Below, one piece after another: positions 1 to 5,220 of a stretch of 5,716 nucleotides of DNA; the first letter of the stretch is position 1; every line of letters begins with the position of its first letter. Both the position numbers and the translations under genes were made by a program. Origin of the DNA: Aquifex aeolicus (GTDB lineage: Bacteria; Aquificota; Aquificia; Aquificales; Aquificaceae); the NCBI GenBank assembly GCA_011375045.1, contig DRNB01000051.1:1-5716 (forward strand), given 5' to 3'. The notes under the pieces are model-generated. The model saw only the letters and a program-made list of their open reading frames with translations. It did not search any database and was not told the DNA's origin.

Positions 1-403
1 CCAGTATAACCGGAGGTGGTTCCCTGAAGCGTTCCCTGAGAACCTCCGTGAGCGCCTCCCTCAGATCCTCCGCACCCTCAACCTTTCTGATGAGTTCGTT
101 GAAGCGGAAGTAGGAGGGGTTGTAATCGGGTTTCAGCCTTATGGAGCGGAGGTAGTTTTCGAGAGCCTGCCTGAAGTTTCCCCTCTTCTCCTGAAGGATC
201 CCCTTAGCGTAAAAGCGCAGGTAGGAGGGAGGTTCGAGCTCTATCTCCTCGGTCAGACTCTTGATCAGAGCCAGATCCTCGCTCCGAGCTTTCCCCTCCA
301 GAAAGCGTTCGAAGAGACCCCTGATCTTCCCCCTTTCCAGATCGATATCCGCCCGGCCGGGTAAGGCAAGAGCTAACAGTAGCAGGAGACCCACGAACGC
401 CAT
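1..403 (-). CDS. Exported TPR-repeat protein, N-terminal part (runs off window)
   Basis: The frame is open from ATG at 403 to base 1, giving 134 codons with the C-terminus outside the window. Residues 1-18 form a hydrophobic Leu/Ala-rich signal-like segment ending in G-R-A before Asp19, so export to the periplasm is likely. There is no lipobox cysteine, and the n-region lacks a basic residue. Residues 61-94 fit one tetratricopeptide repeat, with the small and aromatic positions and the closing K-P-D-Y expected of the A/B helix pair. The flanking charged helical segments suggest further repeats downstream. A TAA at 416-418 (minus frame) blocks a longer ATG start, leaving only CTG/ATT codons upstream. 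No Shine-Dalgarno is seen. It is divergent from purU. TPR proteins are scaffolds, so a specific role cannot be assigned. Gene reality is likely; function is unknown. Confidence 0.72.
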   Translation of the reverse strand, partial: MAFVGLLLLLALALPGRADIDLERGKIRGLFERFLEGKARSEDLALIKSLTEEIELEPPSYLRFYAKGILQEKRGNFRQALENYLRSIRLKPDYNPSYFRFNELIRKVEGAEDLREALTEVLRERFREPPPVIL

Positions 404-412
404 CAGAATGGA

Positions 413-418
413 ATTTTA
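413..418 (-). promoter_or_regulatory. Candidate -10 element of the TPR gene
   Basis: On the minus strand this reads TAAAAT and ends 9 bases before the ATG at 403. With a start site about 6-7 bases downstream, the mRNA leader would be only a few bases. No good -35 hexamer lies at the usual distance (TTGTAT at 434-439 is 15 bases away and poor). It is judged by spacing shared with other genes in the window. Confidence 0.33.
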
Positions 419-434
419 TCTGAAAAACAGCTGA

Positions 435-440
435 TACAAT
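435..440 (+). promoter_or_regulatory. Candidate -10 element of purU
   Basis: TACAAT ends 10 bases before the purU ATG at 451. The bases between are A/T-rich and contain no Shine-Dalgarno, so the transcript would be leaderless or nearly so. No TTGACA-like hexamer is seen 16-18 bases upstream. Confidence 0.38.
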
Positions 441-450
441 AAACTTTAAA

Positions 451-1302
451 ATGAACAGCGCCATACTGCTGATCTCCTGTCCCGACAGGAAGGGGATAGT
501 CAAGGATATAGCTACCTTCATAGCGGACAACAACGGTAACATCCTTCACTTCGACCAGCACATCGATTACCAGAAGAGGATATTCTTTGCCCGGGTCGAA
601 TGGGATATCGAGGATTTCAGGATTCCAAGAAGCAGGATAGAGGAAGCCTTCAGACCCATAGCGGACCGGTTTTCGATGAGTTACTCCCTTCACTTCAGGG
701 AACCTCCCCAGAGGGTAGCGATCTTTGTGTCTAAGCAGGGACACTGTCTCTACGATCTGCTTCAGAGGTTCAGAAGCGGGGAGCTGAGAGGTGAGGTGTC
801 CCTTGTGATCAGCAACCACCCCGATCTGAAGCCTACGGCGGATTTCTTCGGGGTTCCCTTTCACCACATACCCAAAAGCAGGGACACAAGAGCGCTCGCT
901 GAGGAGAGGGAGCTGGCTCTTCTGGAAAAACACCGTGTAGATCTGATCGTCCTCGCCCGATACATGCAGATCCTCTCAGGAGAGTTCGTTGCCAGATACA
1001 GGAACAGGATCATCAACATACACCACTCCTTTCTCCCCGCCTTTCCGGGGGCAAAGCCCTACCACAGAGCCTACGAACGGGGGGTCAAGATAGTGGGAGC
1101 CACGAGCCATTACGTTACGGAGGTTCTCGACGAGGGTCCGATAATAGAGCAGGATGTGGTGAGGGTTTCCCACAGGGACACCCCCGAGGATCTGGTGAGG
1201 AAGGGAAGGGACATAGAGAGGATCGTTCTGGCACGGGCGGTCAGATGGCATCTGGAGTATAAGGTTCTCGTTTACAACAACAAGACGGTGGTCTTCGACT
1301 GA
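451..1302 (+). CDS. purU: Formyltetrahydrofolate deformylase
   Basis: PurU hydrolyses 10-formyltetrahydrofolate to formate and tetrahydrofolate in the cytoplasm, balancing the one-carbon pool and, in some bacteria, feeding formate to purine synthesis. The protein has 283 residues, the usual length. Residues 3-82 form an N-terminal ACT domain opening with the typical S-C-P-D-R-K-G-I. Residues 88-283 form a formyltransferase-fold domain. The catalytic triad of the PurN/PurU family is present: Asn189 and His191 in I-N-I-H-H-S, and Asp227 in L-D-E-G-P-I-I. The motif F-L-P-A-F-P-G-A-K-P-Y around 194-204 distinguishes PurU from PurN, and the C-terminal V-Y-N-N-K-T-V-V-F is also typical. The start is ATG 451: the only in-frame stretch upstream lacks a start codon back to a TGA at 421-423. 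There is no Shine-Dalgarno. It converges on the symporter gene with 4 bases between stops. Confidence 0.96.
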   Translation: MNSAILLISCPDRKGIVKDIATFIADNNGNILHFDQHIDYQKRIFFARVEWDIEDFRIPRSRIEEAFRPIADRFSMSYSLHFREPPQRVAIFVSKQGHCLYDLLQRFRSGELRGEVSLVISNHPDLKPTADFFGVPFHHIPKSRDTRALAEERELALLEKHRVDLIVLARYMQILSGEFVARYRNRIINIHHSFLPAFPGAKPYHRAYERGVKIVGATSHYVTEVLDEGPIIEQDVVRVSHRDTPEDLVRKGRDIERIVLARAVRWHLEYKVLVYNNKTVVFD

Positions 1303-1306
1303 TCCT

Positions 1307-2497
1307 TTAGCCCCTGACAAACCTGTCGATTATCCGGGCTCCGTTCAGATCCCCCCACACGTTGATGGACGTCCTGAGCATATCGAGAAACCTGTCCACC
1401 GCCACTATGAGGGCTATCCCCTCTAAAGGTATCCCCACGGAGCTGAGGACGAGCGTGAGCATGATGAGTCCTGCGCCGGGTATTGCCGCAGCTCCTATGG
1501 AGGCGAGGGTCGCTGTGATAAAGATCATTACCATCTGGTAAAGTTCGAGGTTTATGCCGTAAACGTTGGCGATGAACACCGCGGCGACCGATTCGTAGAG
1601 GGCTGTGCCGTCCATATTTATAGTTGCTCCGAGGGGGAGAACAAAACCGGCCGTTTCCTTTCTCACCCCTGCCTTTTCCTCAGCCACCTGCATGGAAACC
1701 GGAAGGGTCGCTGCGCTGGAAGCTGTGGAGAAGGCGAGGAGAACAGCCTCCCTTACCTTGAGGAAGTAAGCGTAGGGGTTGTATCTTCCTAACAGGTAGC
1801 CAAGCAGGGGAAGTGTAACGAAGGCGTGTATAAGAAGTCCAAGGGTTACGGTGAGAGCATACTTCCACAGAGAGAGGAAAACGCTCAGCCCTAAGTCCGC
1901 TACCATGAAGCCCACAAGGGCAAACACGCCGACAGGCGTCAGCTTTATGATCCAGCGGGTAAGGTTTATAAGACCGTCGTTGAGTCCGTCGAAGAGAGCA
2001 AAAACGTGCTCCCTCTTATCCTTACTGATCGAAAGGGTGGCGAGACCTAAGAGCACGGAGAAGAAAATTATCTGAAGAACCCTGCCTTCGGCGAAGCTCT
2101 CCACGGGATTCGAGGGGATTATGCTCCAGAGGACGTCCTCGAAGCTCAGCCTGCCGACCTCTACGGAATCGGAGGGCAGGTTGATATCGAGTCCCTTTCC
2201 CGGCTGCAGGAGGTTAACTAAGACGAGTCCCGCCAGGACTGAAAACGCCGTGGTCGTTACATAGTAGGCGACCGTTTTAAGCCCCACGTCTCTGAATCTG
2301 GCGATGTCCCCGAGCCCCAGCATCGCTATGAAAACCGAGGTAAAGACAAGGGGAACGATTATCATCTTCAGAAGGTTCAGAAAGACGTCTCCTACTATCT
2401 TCAGCTCCTTCATAAGCTCGGGCTTGAGGATTCCGGCGCCGGCTCCCAAAAGTATGCTCAGAAGGGTTAGATTTTCCACACTCAGAAGCCTTCTCAT
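1307..2497 (-). CDS. Dicarboxylate/amino acid:cation symporter (DAACS, glutamate/aspartate type)
   Basis: This is an inner-membrane secondary transporter of the SDF/DAACS family (GltP, DctA, archaeal GltPh), coupling uptake of acidic amino acids or C4-dicarboxylates to Na+ or H+. From ATG 2497 it has 396 residues, close to family length. The signatures appear in order: hairpin 1 with T-A-S-S-A-A-T-L-P at 258-266; the cation-site motif N-M-D-G-T at 294-298; hairpin 2 with I-P-G-A-G at 339-343; and TM8 with Asp368, Asp372, Arg375, Thr376, Asn379 and Asp383. By family alignment from memory, these TM8 positions match GltPh 390, 394, 397, 398, 401 and 405. The Arg is the residue that contacts the substrate side-chain carboxylate in GltPh, favouring acidic substrates over neutral ones. 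A GTG at 2584 would add 29 residues, but it lacks a ribosome site and the extension precedes the normal N-terminus, so I reject it. GltP versus DctA cannot be settled. Confidence 0.94.
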   Translation of the reverse strand: MRRLLSVENLTLLSILLGAGAGILKPELMKELKIVGDVFLNLLKMIIVPLVFTSVFIAMLGLGDIARFRDVGLKTVAYYVTTTAFSVLAGLVLVNLLQPGKGLDINLPSDSVEVGRLSFEDVLWSIIPSNPVESFAEGRVLQIIFFSVLLGLATLSISKDKREHVFALFDGLNDGLINLTRWIIKLTPVGVFALVGFMVADLGLSVFLSLWKYALTVTLGLLIHAFVTLPLLGYLLGRYNPYAYFLKVREAVLLAFSTASSAATLPVSMQVAEEKAGVRKETAGFVLPLGATINMDGTALYESVAAVFIANVYGINLELYQMVMIFITATLASIGAAAIPGAGLIMLTLVLSSVGIPLEGIALIVAVDRFLDMLRTSINVWGDLNGARIIDRFVRG

Positions 2498-2508
2498 GGT
2501 TCCGTTTG

Positions 2509-2514
2509 ATTTTA
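2509..2514 (-). promoter_or_regulatory. Candidate -10 element of the symporter gene
   Basis: It reads TAAAAT on the minus strand and ends 11 bases before the preferred ATG at 2497. The gap has only a weak GGA as possible Shine-Dalgarno. This spacing also supports ATG 2497 over the upstream GTG at 2584, which would lie upstream of the promoter. No clear -35. Confidence 0.35.
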
Positions 2515-2570
2515 CTCCGATCCGAAGGGGAGGGTTGGGGAAAAGGAGGGTGTTAGCTTTTTGAAGAGGG

Positions 2571-2598
2571 AACCCCTCCTGCACAGGCTAAGGAGGTT
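2571..2598. repeat. Imperfect inverted repeat between symporter and antitoxin genes
   Basis: Arms AACCCCTCCT (2571-2580) and AGGAGGTT (2591-2598) pair as 8 base pairs with a 2-base bulge around a 10-base loop. On the + strand it is followed by a T/A run (2597-2605); on the minus strand, where the antitoxin transcript would end, no U-run follows. It could be a weak terminator or attenuator after the antitoxin gene, or chance. The AAGGAGG within it resembles a + strand ribosome site, but no start codon follows at a usable distance. Confidence 0.3.
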
Positions 2599-2611
2599 TT
2601 AAATTTAACCT

Positions 2612-2857
2612 TCAAAGCTCTATCTTGATCTTACCCTCTACATACCGCCTTACAAGCATGGTTATAAGGGTCTGGTAGAGCACCCCGTTTTCAATGCTCT
2701 TTCTCTTAAGAAGCATTAAGTCTCTCTCACTCAGGCGTATGCTTACAGGCTTTTTCCTTAAAACAGCCTTAGTCCCTTCTTTGAGAGCCTTCTCCAGCTT
2801 TTCGTAATTCTCAGCCCTCCTCCACTCGCCTCTTTCAAGCTCTTCCTCTATCTGCAT
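2612..2857 (-). CDS. CopG/ribbon-helix-helix family antitoxin, apparently orphan
   Basis: This small protein of 81 residues matches the CopG_antitoxin type (BrnA-like ribbon-helix-helix proteins). The acidic N-terminus carries the family's L-E-x-G-E-W at 7-12. A strand K-P-V-S-I-R-L at 36-42 would bind DNA, then S-E-R-D-L-M-L-L starts helix A at 43, and Y-Q-T-L-I-T at 61-66 starts helix B. The end at V-E-G-K-I is typical. In known systems such proteins neutralise an RNase-type toxin (BrnT/RelE-like) and autorepress the operon. No toxin gene lies on either side. My hand count gives about 45% GC against 57-58% in recR, which suggests transfer. I chose ATG 2857; a TTG at 2869 would add four residues. 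Neither has a strong ribosome site. Family assignment is confident; activity as an antitoxin is inferred. Confidence 0.82.
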   Translation of the reverse strand: MQIEEELERGEWRRAENYEKLEKALKEGTKAVLRKKPVSIRLSERDLMLLKRKSIENGVLYQTLITMLVRRYVEGKIKIEL

Positions 2858-2873
2858 ACACAGAATCAATCTG

Positions 2874-2886
2874 AGAGACTTTCTCT
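2874..2886. promoter_or_regulatory. Small inverted repeat upstream of antitoxin gene, possible operator
   Basis: AGAGA (2874-2878) and TCTCT (2882-2886) form perfect 5-base arms around CTT, 16 bases upstream of the antitoxin ATG. Ribbon-helix-helix antitoxins commonly bind short inverted repeats in their own promoter. The position fits autoregulation, but a repeat this short can arise by chance. Confidence 0.25.
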
Positions 2887-2948
2887 ACAAATCTCCACTT
2901 CACCGAGGCACCCCAGAAAAAAACTGCCTGCTGAAAGCGGTTCGTGCA

Positions 2949-2954
2949 TATACT
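2949..2954 (+). promoter_or_regulatory. Candidate -10 element of the phosphatidyltransferase-ebfC-recR operon
   Basis: TATACT ends 11 bases before the ATG at 2966. The gap contains no Shine-Dalgarno. A TG pair lies at 2945-2946, one base off the extended -10 register. No recognisable -35 is present at the standard distance. Confidence 0.42.
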
Positions 2955-2965
2955 ATTCCTTAAGC

Positions 2966-3559
2966 ATGAGCTTTGTTACGAGGGAGGTCAAACCCTACTT
3001 CGAGAGGTCCATATCCCCCGTGGTGGACTTTCTGTCCGCCCACAGGATTCACCCGAACCTTATAACCCTGACCGGTTTTCTTCTTGTGGTTCTTGGCTCC
3101 GTAGCTCTGTTTTACAAGCTGTTTATCCTCGCCTTCCTGCTTCTTTCGGTGGGCGCTTTGCTGGACGCTGTGGACGGAGCCCTCGCCCGCAGAATGGATT
3201 TAACTTCTGAGCTCGGAGCCTTCCTCGATTCGACCATCGACAGATTCTCCGATTCGGCGCCCATGATAGCCCTCGGCGTTATGTACGCCGGTGAAGGGGA
3301 GCCTGCCGGCGCGTGTCTGTCCTTTCTCGCTCTTGCGGGATCCTACGGGGTCAGCTACACAAAGGCGAGGGCGGAGGCGCTGGGGGTTTACGGTATAGGG
3401 GGTGCCTTCGAAAGGGCGGAGAGGTGGATCGTTCTCCTCGCCGGCATAATCCTGAACCTTATACCCCTTGCTCTGCTCGTTATCGCGCTGGGGAGTTTCT
3501 TTACCACCTTCCAGCGTGTTTACGAGGTTAAGAAGAATCTCGAGAGGAGGATCCCATGA
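2966..3559 (+). CDS. CDP-alcohol phosphatidyltransferase (headgroup unresolved; possibly inositol-phosphate type)
   Basis: This is an integral membrane enzyme of 197 residues that would transfer a phosphatidyl group from a CDP-lipid to an alcohol acceptor, making phospholipid on the cytoplasmic face of the membrane. The complete family signature D-x2-D-G-x2-A-R-x8-G-x3-D-x3-D is present: Asp67, Asp70, Gly71, Ala74, Arg75, Gly84, Asp88 and Asp92. These Asp residues bind the metal ions and CDP. Hydrophobic segments occur around 32-63, 96-106, 115-130, 154-164 and 165-180. The motifs S-Y-T-K-A-R-A-E at 130-137 and F-E-R-A-E-R at 148-153 recall phosphatidyl/archaetidyl-inositol-phosphate synthases, so an inositol-phosphate acceptor is possible. 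Glycerol-phosphate (PgsA) or serine remain alternatives. It is first in the operon and overlaps ebfC by 4 bases (ATGA), implying translational coupling. No Shine-Dalgarno is seen at its own start. Confidence 0.9.
   Translation: MSFVTREVKPYFERSISPVVDFLSAHRIHPNLITLTGFLLVVLGSVALFYKLFILAFLLLSVGALLDAVDGALARRMDLTSELGAFLDSTIDRFSDSAPMIALGVMYAGEGEPAGACLSFLALAGSYGVSYTKARAEALGVYGIGGAFERAERWIVLLAGIILNLIPLALLVIALGSFFTTFQRVYEVKKNLERRIP
3545..3550 (+). promoter_or_regulatory. Shine-Dalgarno of ebfC
   Basis: A perfect AGGAGG lies 5 bases before the ATG at 3556, inside the last codons of the preceding gene. It contrasts with the first genes of transcription units here, which lack such a site. Confidence 0.85.
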
Positions 3560-3861
3560 ACATTTACAACATGATGAAGCAGCTCAAAAACCTTCAGCAG
3601 GGTTTCGAAGAGACCAAGGAGATCCTTCGGAGCAGGAAGGAGATCATCGAGAGGGAAGGTGTGGAGGTGATCTTCAACGGTCTGGGGGAAATCGTCAACA
3701 TAGAGGTGAGGGATGAAGAGCTCAAAAACAGCTGGGAGAAGCTCAAGCCTGTCCTTATAGATCTGATCAATCAGGCGCAGGACATCTCCAGGGACATGGC
3801 TAAGGAGGAGTTCAACAGGCGCTTCGGAGGTCTGCTGGGAGGACTTGGACTTGGCTTTTAG
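3556..3861 (+). CDS. ebfC: YbaB/EbfC family nucleoid-associated protein
   Basis: This is a small DNA-binding protein of 101 residues, the normal size. The family forms tweezer-like dimers that bind duplex DNA and affect nucleoid structure and repair. The N-terminal helix N-M-M-K-Q-L-K-N-L-Q at 5-14 leads to a long charged helix through residue 34. A strand region V-E-V-I-F-N-G-L-G-E-I at 36-46 carries the family's conserved G-x-G-E/K turn. The helical C-terminal part ends in a glycine-rich tail (F-G-G-L-L-G-G-L at 90-97) typical of YbaB. The start overlaps the preceding stop as ATGA and has a strong Shine-Dalgarno; its own end overlaps recR. ebfC-recR is a conserved pair in many bacteria, usually after dnaX; dnaX is not here. 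Confidence 0.94.
   Translation: MNIYNMMKQLKNLQQGFEETKEILRSRKEIIEREGVEVIFNGLGEIVNIEVRDEELKNSWEKLKPVLIDLINQAQDISRDMAKEEFNRRFGGLLGGLGLGF
3837..3843 (+). promoter_or_regulatory. Shine-Dalgarno deciding the recR start
   Basis: GGGAGGA lies within the end of ebfC. It is 7 bases from TTG 3851 but only 1 base from the in-frame TTG 3845, so the downstream TTG is favoured as the start of recR. It implies translation reinitiation after ebfC. Confidence 0.72.
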
Positions 3862-4459
3862 CGACGTTTTTCCGGAACCCCTCAGGGAGGCTCTCGAAAA
3901 GGTTACAAAGATACCGACCTACGGTGAGCGGGGAGCCGGCAGGCTAGTTTACAACCTGCTGAAGCTCTCTCCCTCCGAAAGGAGGGAGGTGGTCGAAGCT
4001 CTTCTGAGAGCTGCGGAGGTTCTGAAGCCCTGCTCCGAGTGCTATCTGTTGACAGAGGGGGATCTCTGCAGGATCTGCGCCGATCCCAAAAGGAACAGGA
4101 GGTTCCTCTGTGTGGTCGAAGAGTCTCAGGACGCCTACGCGGTGGAGAGACTGGAACGCTACAGAGGGGTTTACCACGTTCTTCAGGGTAGGATAGCTCC
4201 CCTCGAAGGCGTATCCCCTCAGGATCTTACCATCGACAGGCTCTTAGAGCGGGTGGACAGATACAGGGCGAGGGAGGTGATAGTTGCCACAAACCCCAAC
4301 GCGGAGGGGGAAGCTACGGCGAACTATCTGATCAAGCTTCTGAAGGAGAGATTCCCCAAGCTCAAGGTAAGCAGGATCTCTTACGGACTTCAGTTCGGTT
4401 CCGTGCTCGAGTTCGTGGACGAGGTTTCCCTCGAAAAATCCTTCGAGAACAGAAAGTAA
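3851..4459 (+). CDS. recR: Recombination mediator protein RecR
   Basis: RecR acts with RecO (and RecF) to load RecA on single-stranded DNA during gap repair. From TTG 3851 it has 202 residues, the usual length; a TTG at 3845 would add two but sits too close to the Shine-Dalgarno. The N-terminal helix-hairpin-helix region is at about 15-37. A C4 zinc finger has Cys61, Cys64, Cys73 and Cys76. The Toprim domain begins at L-C-V-V-E with Glu90 and Asp94, continues through R-G-V-Y-H-V-L-Q-G, and has N-P-N-A-E-G-E-A-T at 148-156. The C-terminal L-E-F-V-D-E-V-S-L is the normal end of the family. Two motifs are unusual: I-P-T-Y-G replaces the P-G-[IV]-G hairpin, and G-L-Q-F-G-S-V replaces G-L-P-x-G-G-D. 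It overlaps ebfC by 11 bases and the opposing chaN-like gene by 70 bases. Confidence 0.95.
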   Translation: MAFSDVFPEPLREALEKVTKIPTYGERGAGRLVYNLLKLSPSERREVVEALLRAAEVLKPCSECYLLTEGDLCRICADPKRNRRFLCVVEESQDAYAVERLERYRGVYHVLQGRIAPLEGVSPQDLTIDRLLERVDRYRAREVIVATNPNAEGEATANYLIKLLKERFPKLKVSRISYGLQFGSVLEFVDEVSLEKSFENRK

Positions 4460-5199
4460 ATTTCATCGTCGCTCACGTACAGCACAGCCTGAGGCACTTC
4501 CCCGAGCAGGTAGTTAACCCTCTCGGGTATCCCGTGTCCCCTCCACACGTGCCCTCTTCCCACAATTACGATCAGCTTGGCTTCTGGATTACCCGCGGCG
4601 AGTTTGGCTATCCTGTAAGCCATCCCGTTGTCCCACATCAGCTGAACGTCTATAAACTTCTTCTCATCGATATCCCTGTGCTGTTTCATAACCCACTCGA
4701 GAAACTCCCGGTGCTTTTCGTTGAGGGGAACTATCTCGGGGGGAAGGTAGCGGGATATCACCCACTCCAGACCCTTTTCCTTTACCTCCTCCTTGAGCTC
4801 TGTGGGGACGTTCAGGGCAAAGAGGGGGATGTTTCTCTCCTTGGAGAACCTCCAGAGGGGAGCGTAGAGTTCCGGATCGAAGCGCCACCTTTTCCTGTAC
4901 TCGGTTCCCTCCAGAAACTCCTCCTCGCTTATCTCACAGTTCACGTAAGCGTCTATAACGTCCTGAAAGGGCTGCTGGAAAGCTTCCATGAGCAGTATCA
5001 GCCTGTAACCTCTGTCGGCAAGATCCCTGAGAACCCTGAGCTGAAAACGGTGAAACTCCTCGTGGGTGTGAGCTTCTCCGAGGTAAACTATCCTCGCCTT
5101 CTCTATCTCCTCGAGTATTTCCTCGTAACCGCTTCTCTTAAAGAAGACAAAGCTGCTGCCGAAGGTCAGAAGGGGGAGGAGAAGCATCAGAACGAACAT
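4390..5199 (-). CDS. ChaN/TIKI-family exported protein (putative haem-binding)
   Basis: The protein has 269 residues and resembles the ChaN-like, haem-binding-uptake family within the TIKI/EreA-like superfamily. Residues 1-19 are a hydrophobic export or anchor segment without a lipobox cysteine, unlike lipoprotein members. Family motifs follow: V-Y-L-G-E-A-H-T-H at 38-46 (Glu42, His44), His50, L-L-M-E-A-F-Q-Q at 69-76 (Glu72), a W-x-F...Y-A-P-L stretch at 105-115, I-P-L-F-A-L-N at 124-130, M-W-D-N-G-M-A at 188-194, and G-R-G-H at 214-217. Known members bind haem or have metalloprotease-like sites; the substrate here is unknown. The start is ATG 5199, with no strong Shine-Dalgarno. The last 23 residues are encoded opposite recR, ending in a Ser/Thr/Asn-rich tail that looks like added sequence. 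It is divergent from bioD. Confidence 0.87.
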   Translation of the reverse strand: MFVLMLLLPLLTFGSSFVFFKRSGYEEILEEIEKARIVYLGEAHTHEEFHRFQLRVLRDLADRGYRLILLMEAFQQPFQDVIDAYVNCEISEEEFLEGTEYRKRWRFDPELYAPLWRFSKERNIPLFALNVPTELKEEVKEKGLEWVISRYLPPEIVPLNEKHREFLEWVMKQHRDIDEKKFIDVQLMWDNGMAYRIAKLAAGNPEAKLIVIVGRGHVWRGHGIPERVNYLLGEVPQAVLYVSDDEIYFLFSKDFSRETSSTNSSTEPN

Positions 5200-5210
5200 G
5201 TCAGGCTCTT

Positions 5211-5216
5211 AGTATA
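5211..5216 (-). promoter_or_regulatory. Candidate -10 element of the chaN-like gene
   Basis: It reads TATACT on the minus strand, ending 11 bases before ATG 5199. The hexamer and spacing are identical to those before the phosphatidyltransferase gene. Any -35 would fall inside bioD; none is convincing. Confidence 0.42.
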
Positions 5217-5220
5217 TCCT
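5215..5220 (+). promoter_or_regulatory. Candidate -10 element of bioD
   Basis: TATCCT ends 9 bases before ATG 5230. It overlaps by two bases the opposing candidate -10 of the chaN-like gene, so the two promoters could not easily be occupied together. TAATAT at 5220-5225 is an A/T alternative but too close to the start for a standard promoter. Confidence 0.3.

Noticed and set aside
204..933. Long minus-strand open frames opposite purU and across the TPR gene
   Set aside because: They are antisense or out-of-frame to well-supported genes, show no family motifs, and have shadow-like composition.
2498..2584. Upstream GTG start at 2584 giving a 29-residue N-terminal extension of the symporter
   Set aside because: No ribosome site precedes it, the extension lies before the normal family N-terminus, and a -10-like hexamer sits within it at the right distance from ATG 2497.
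2590..2650. AAGGAGG on the + strand suggesting a small + strand gene
   Set aside because: The first usable start codon (TTG 2624) is about 27 bases away and its frame closes within 20 codons; the motif is one arm of an inverted repeat.
2911..2930. Poly-A/T run (CAG-AAAAAAA-CTG) as a minus-strand terminator
   Set aside because: Only three base pairs flank the run, and no minus-strand gene ends there.
2869..2953. Minus-strand 27-codon ORF (starting M-H-E-P-L-S) upstream of the antitoxin gene as a possible toxin
   Set aside because: Too short for any BrnT/RelE-like toxin, no ribosome site, and no recognisable motif.
4430..4447. Perfect hairpin CTCGAA/TTCGAG at the recR end as a terminator
   Set aside because: It lies inside coding sequence of both genes and no T-run follows on either strand.
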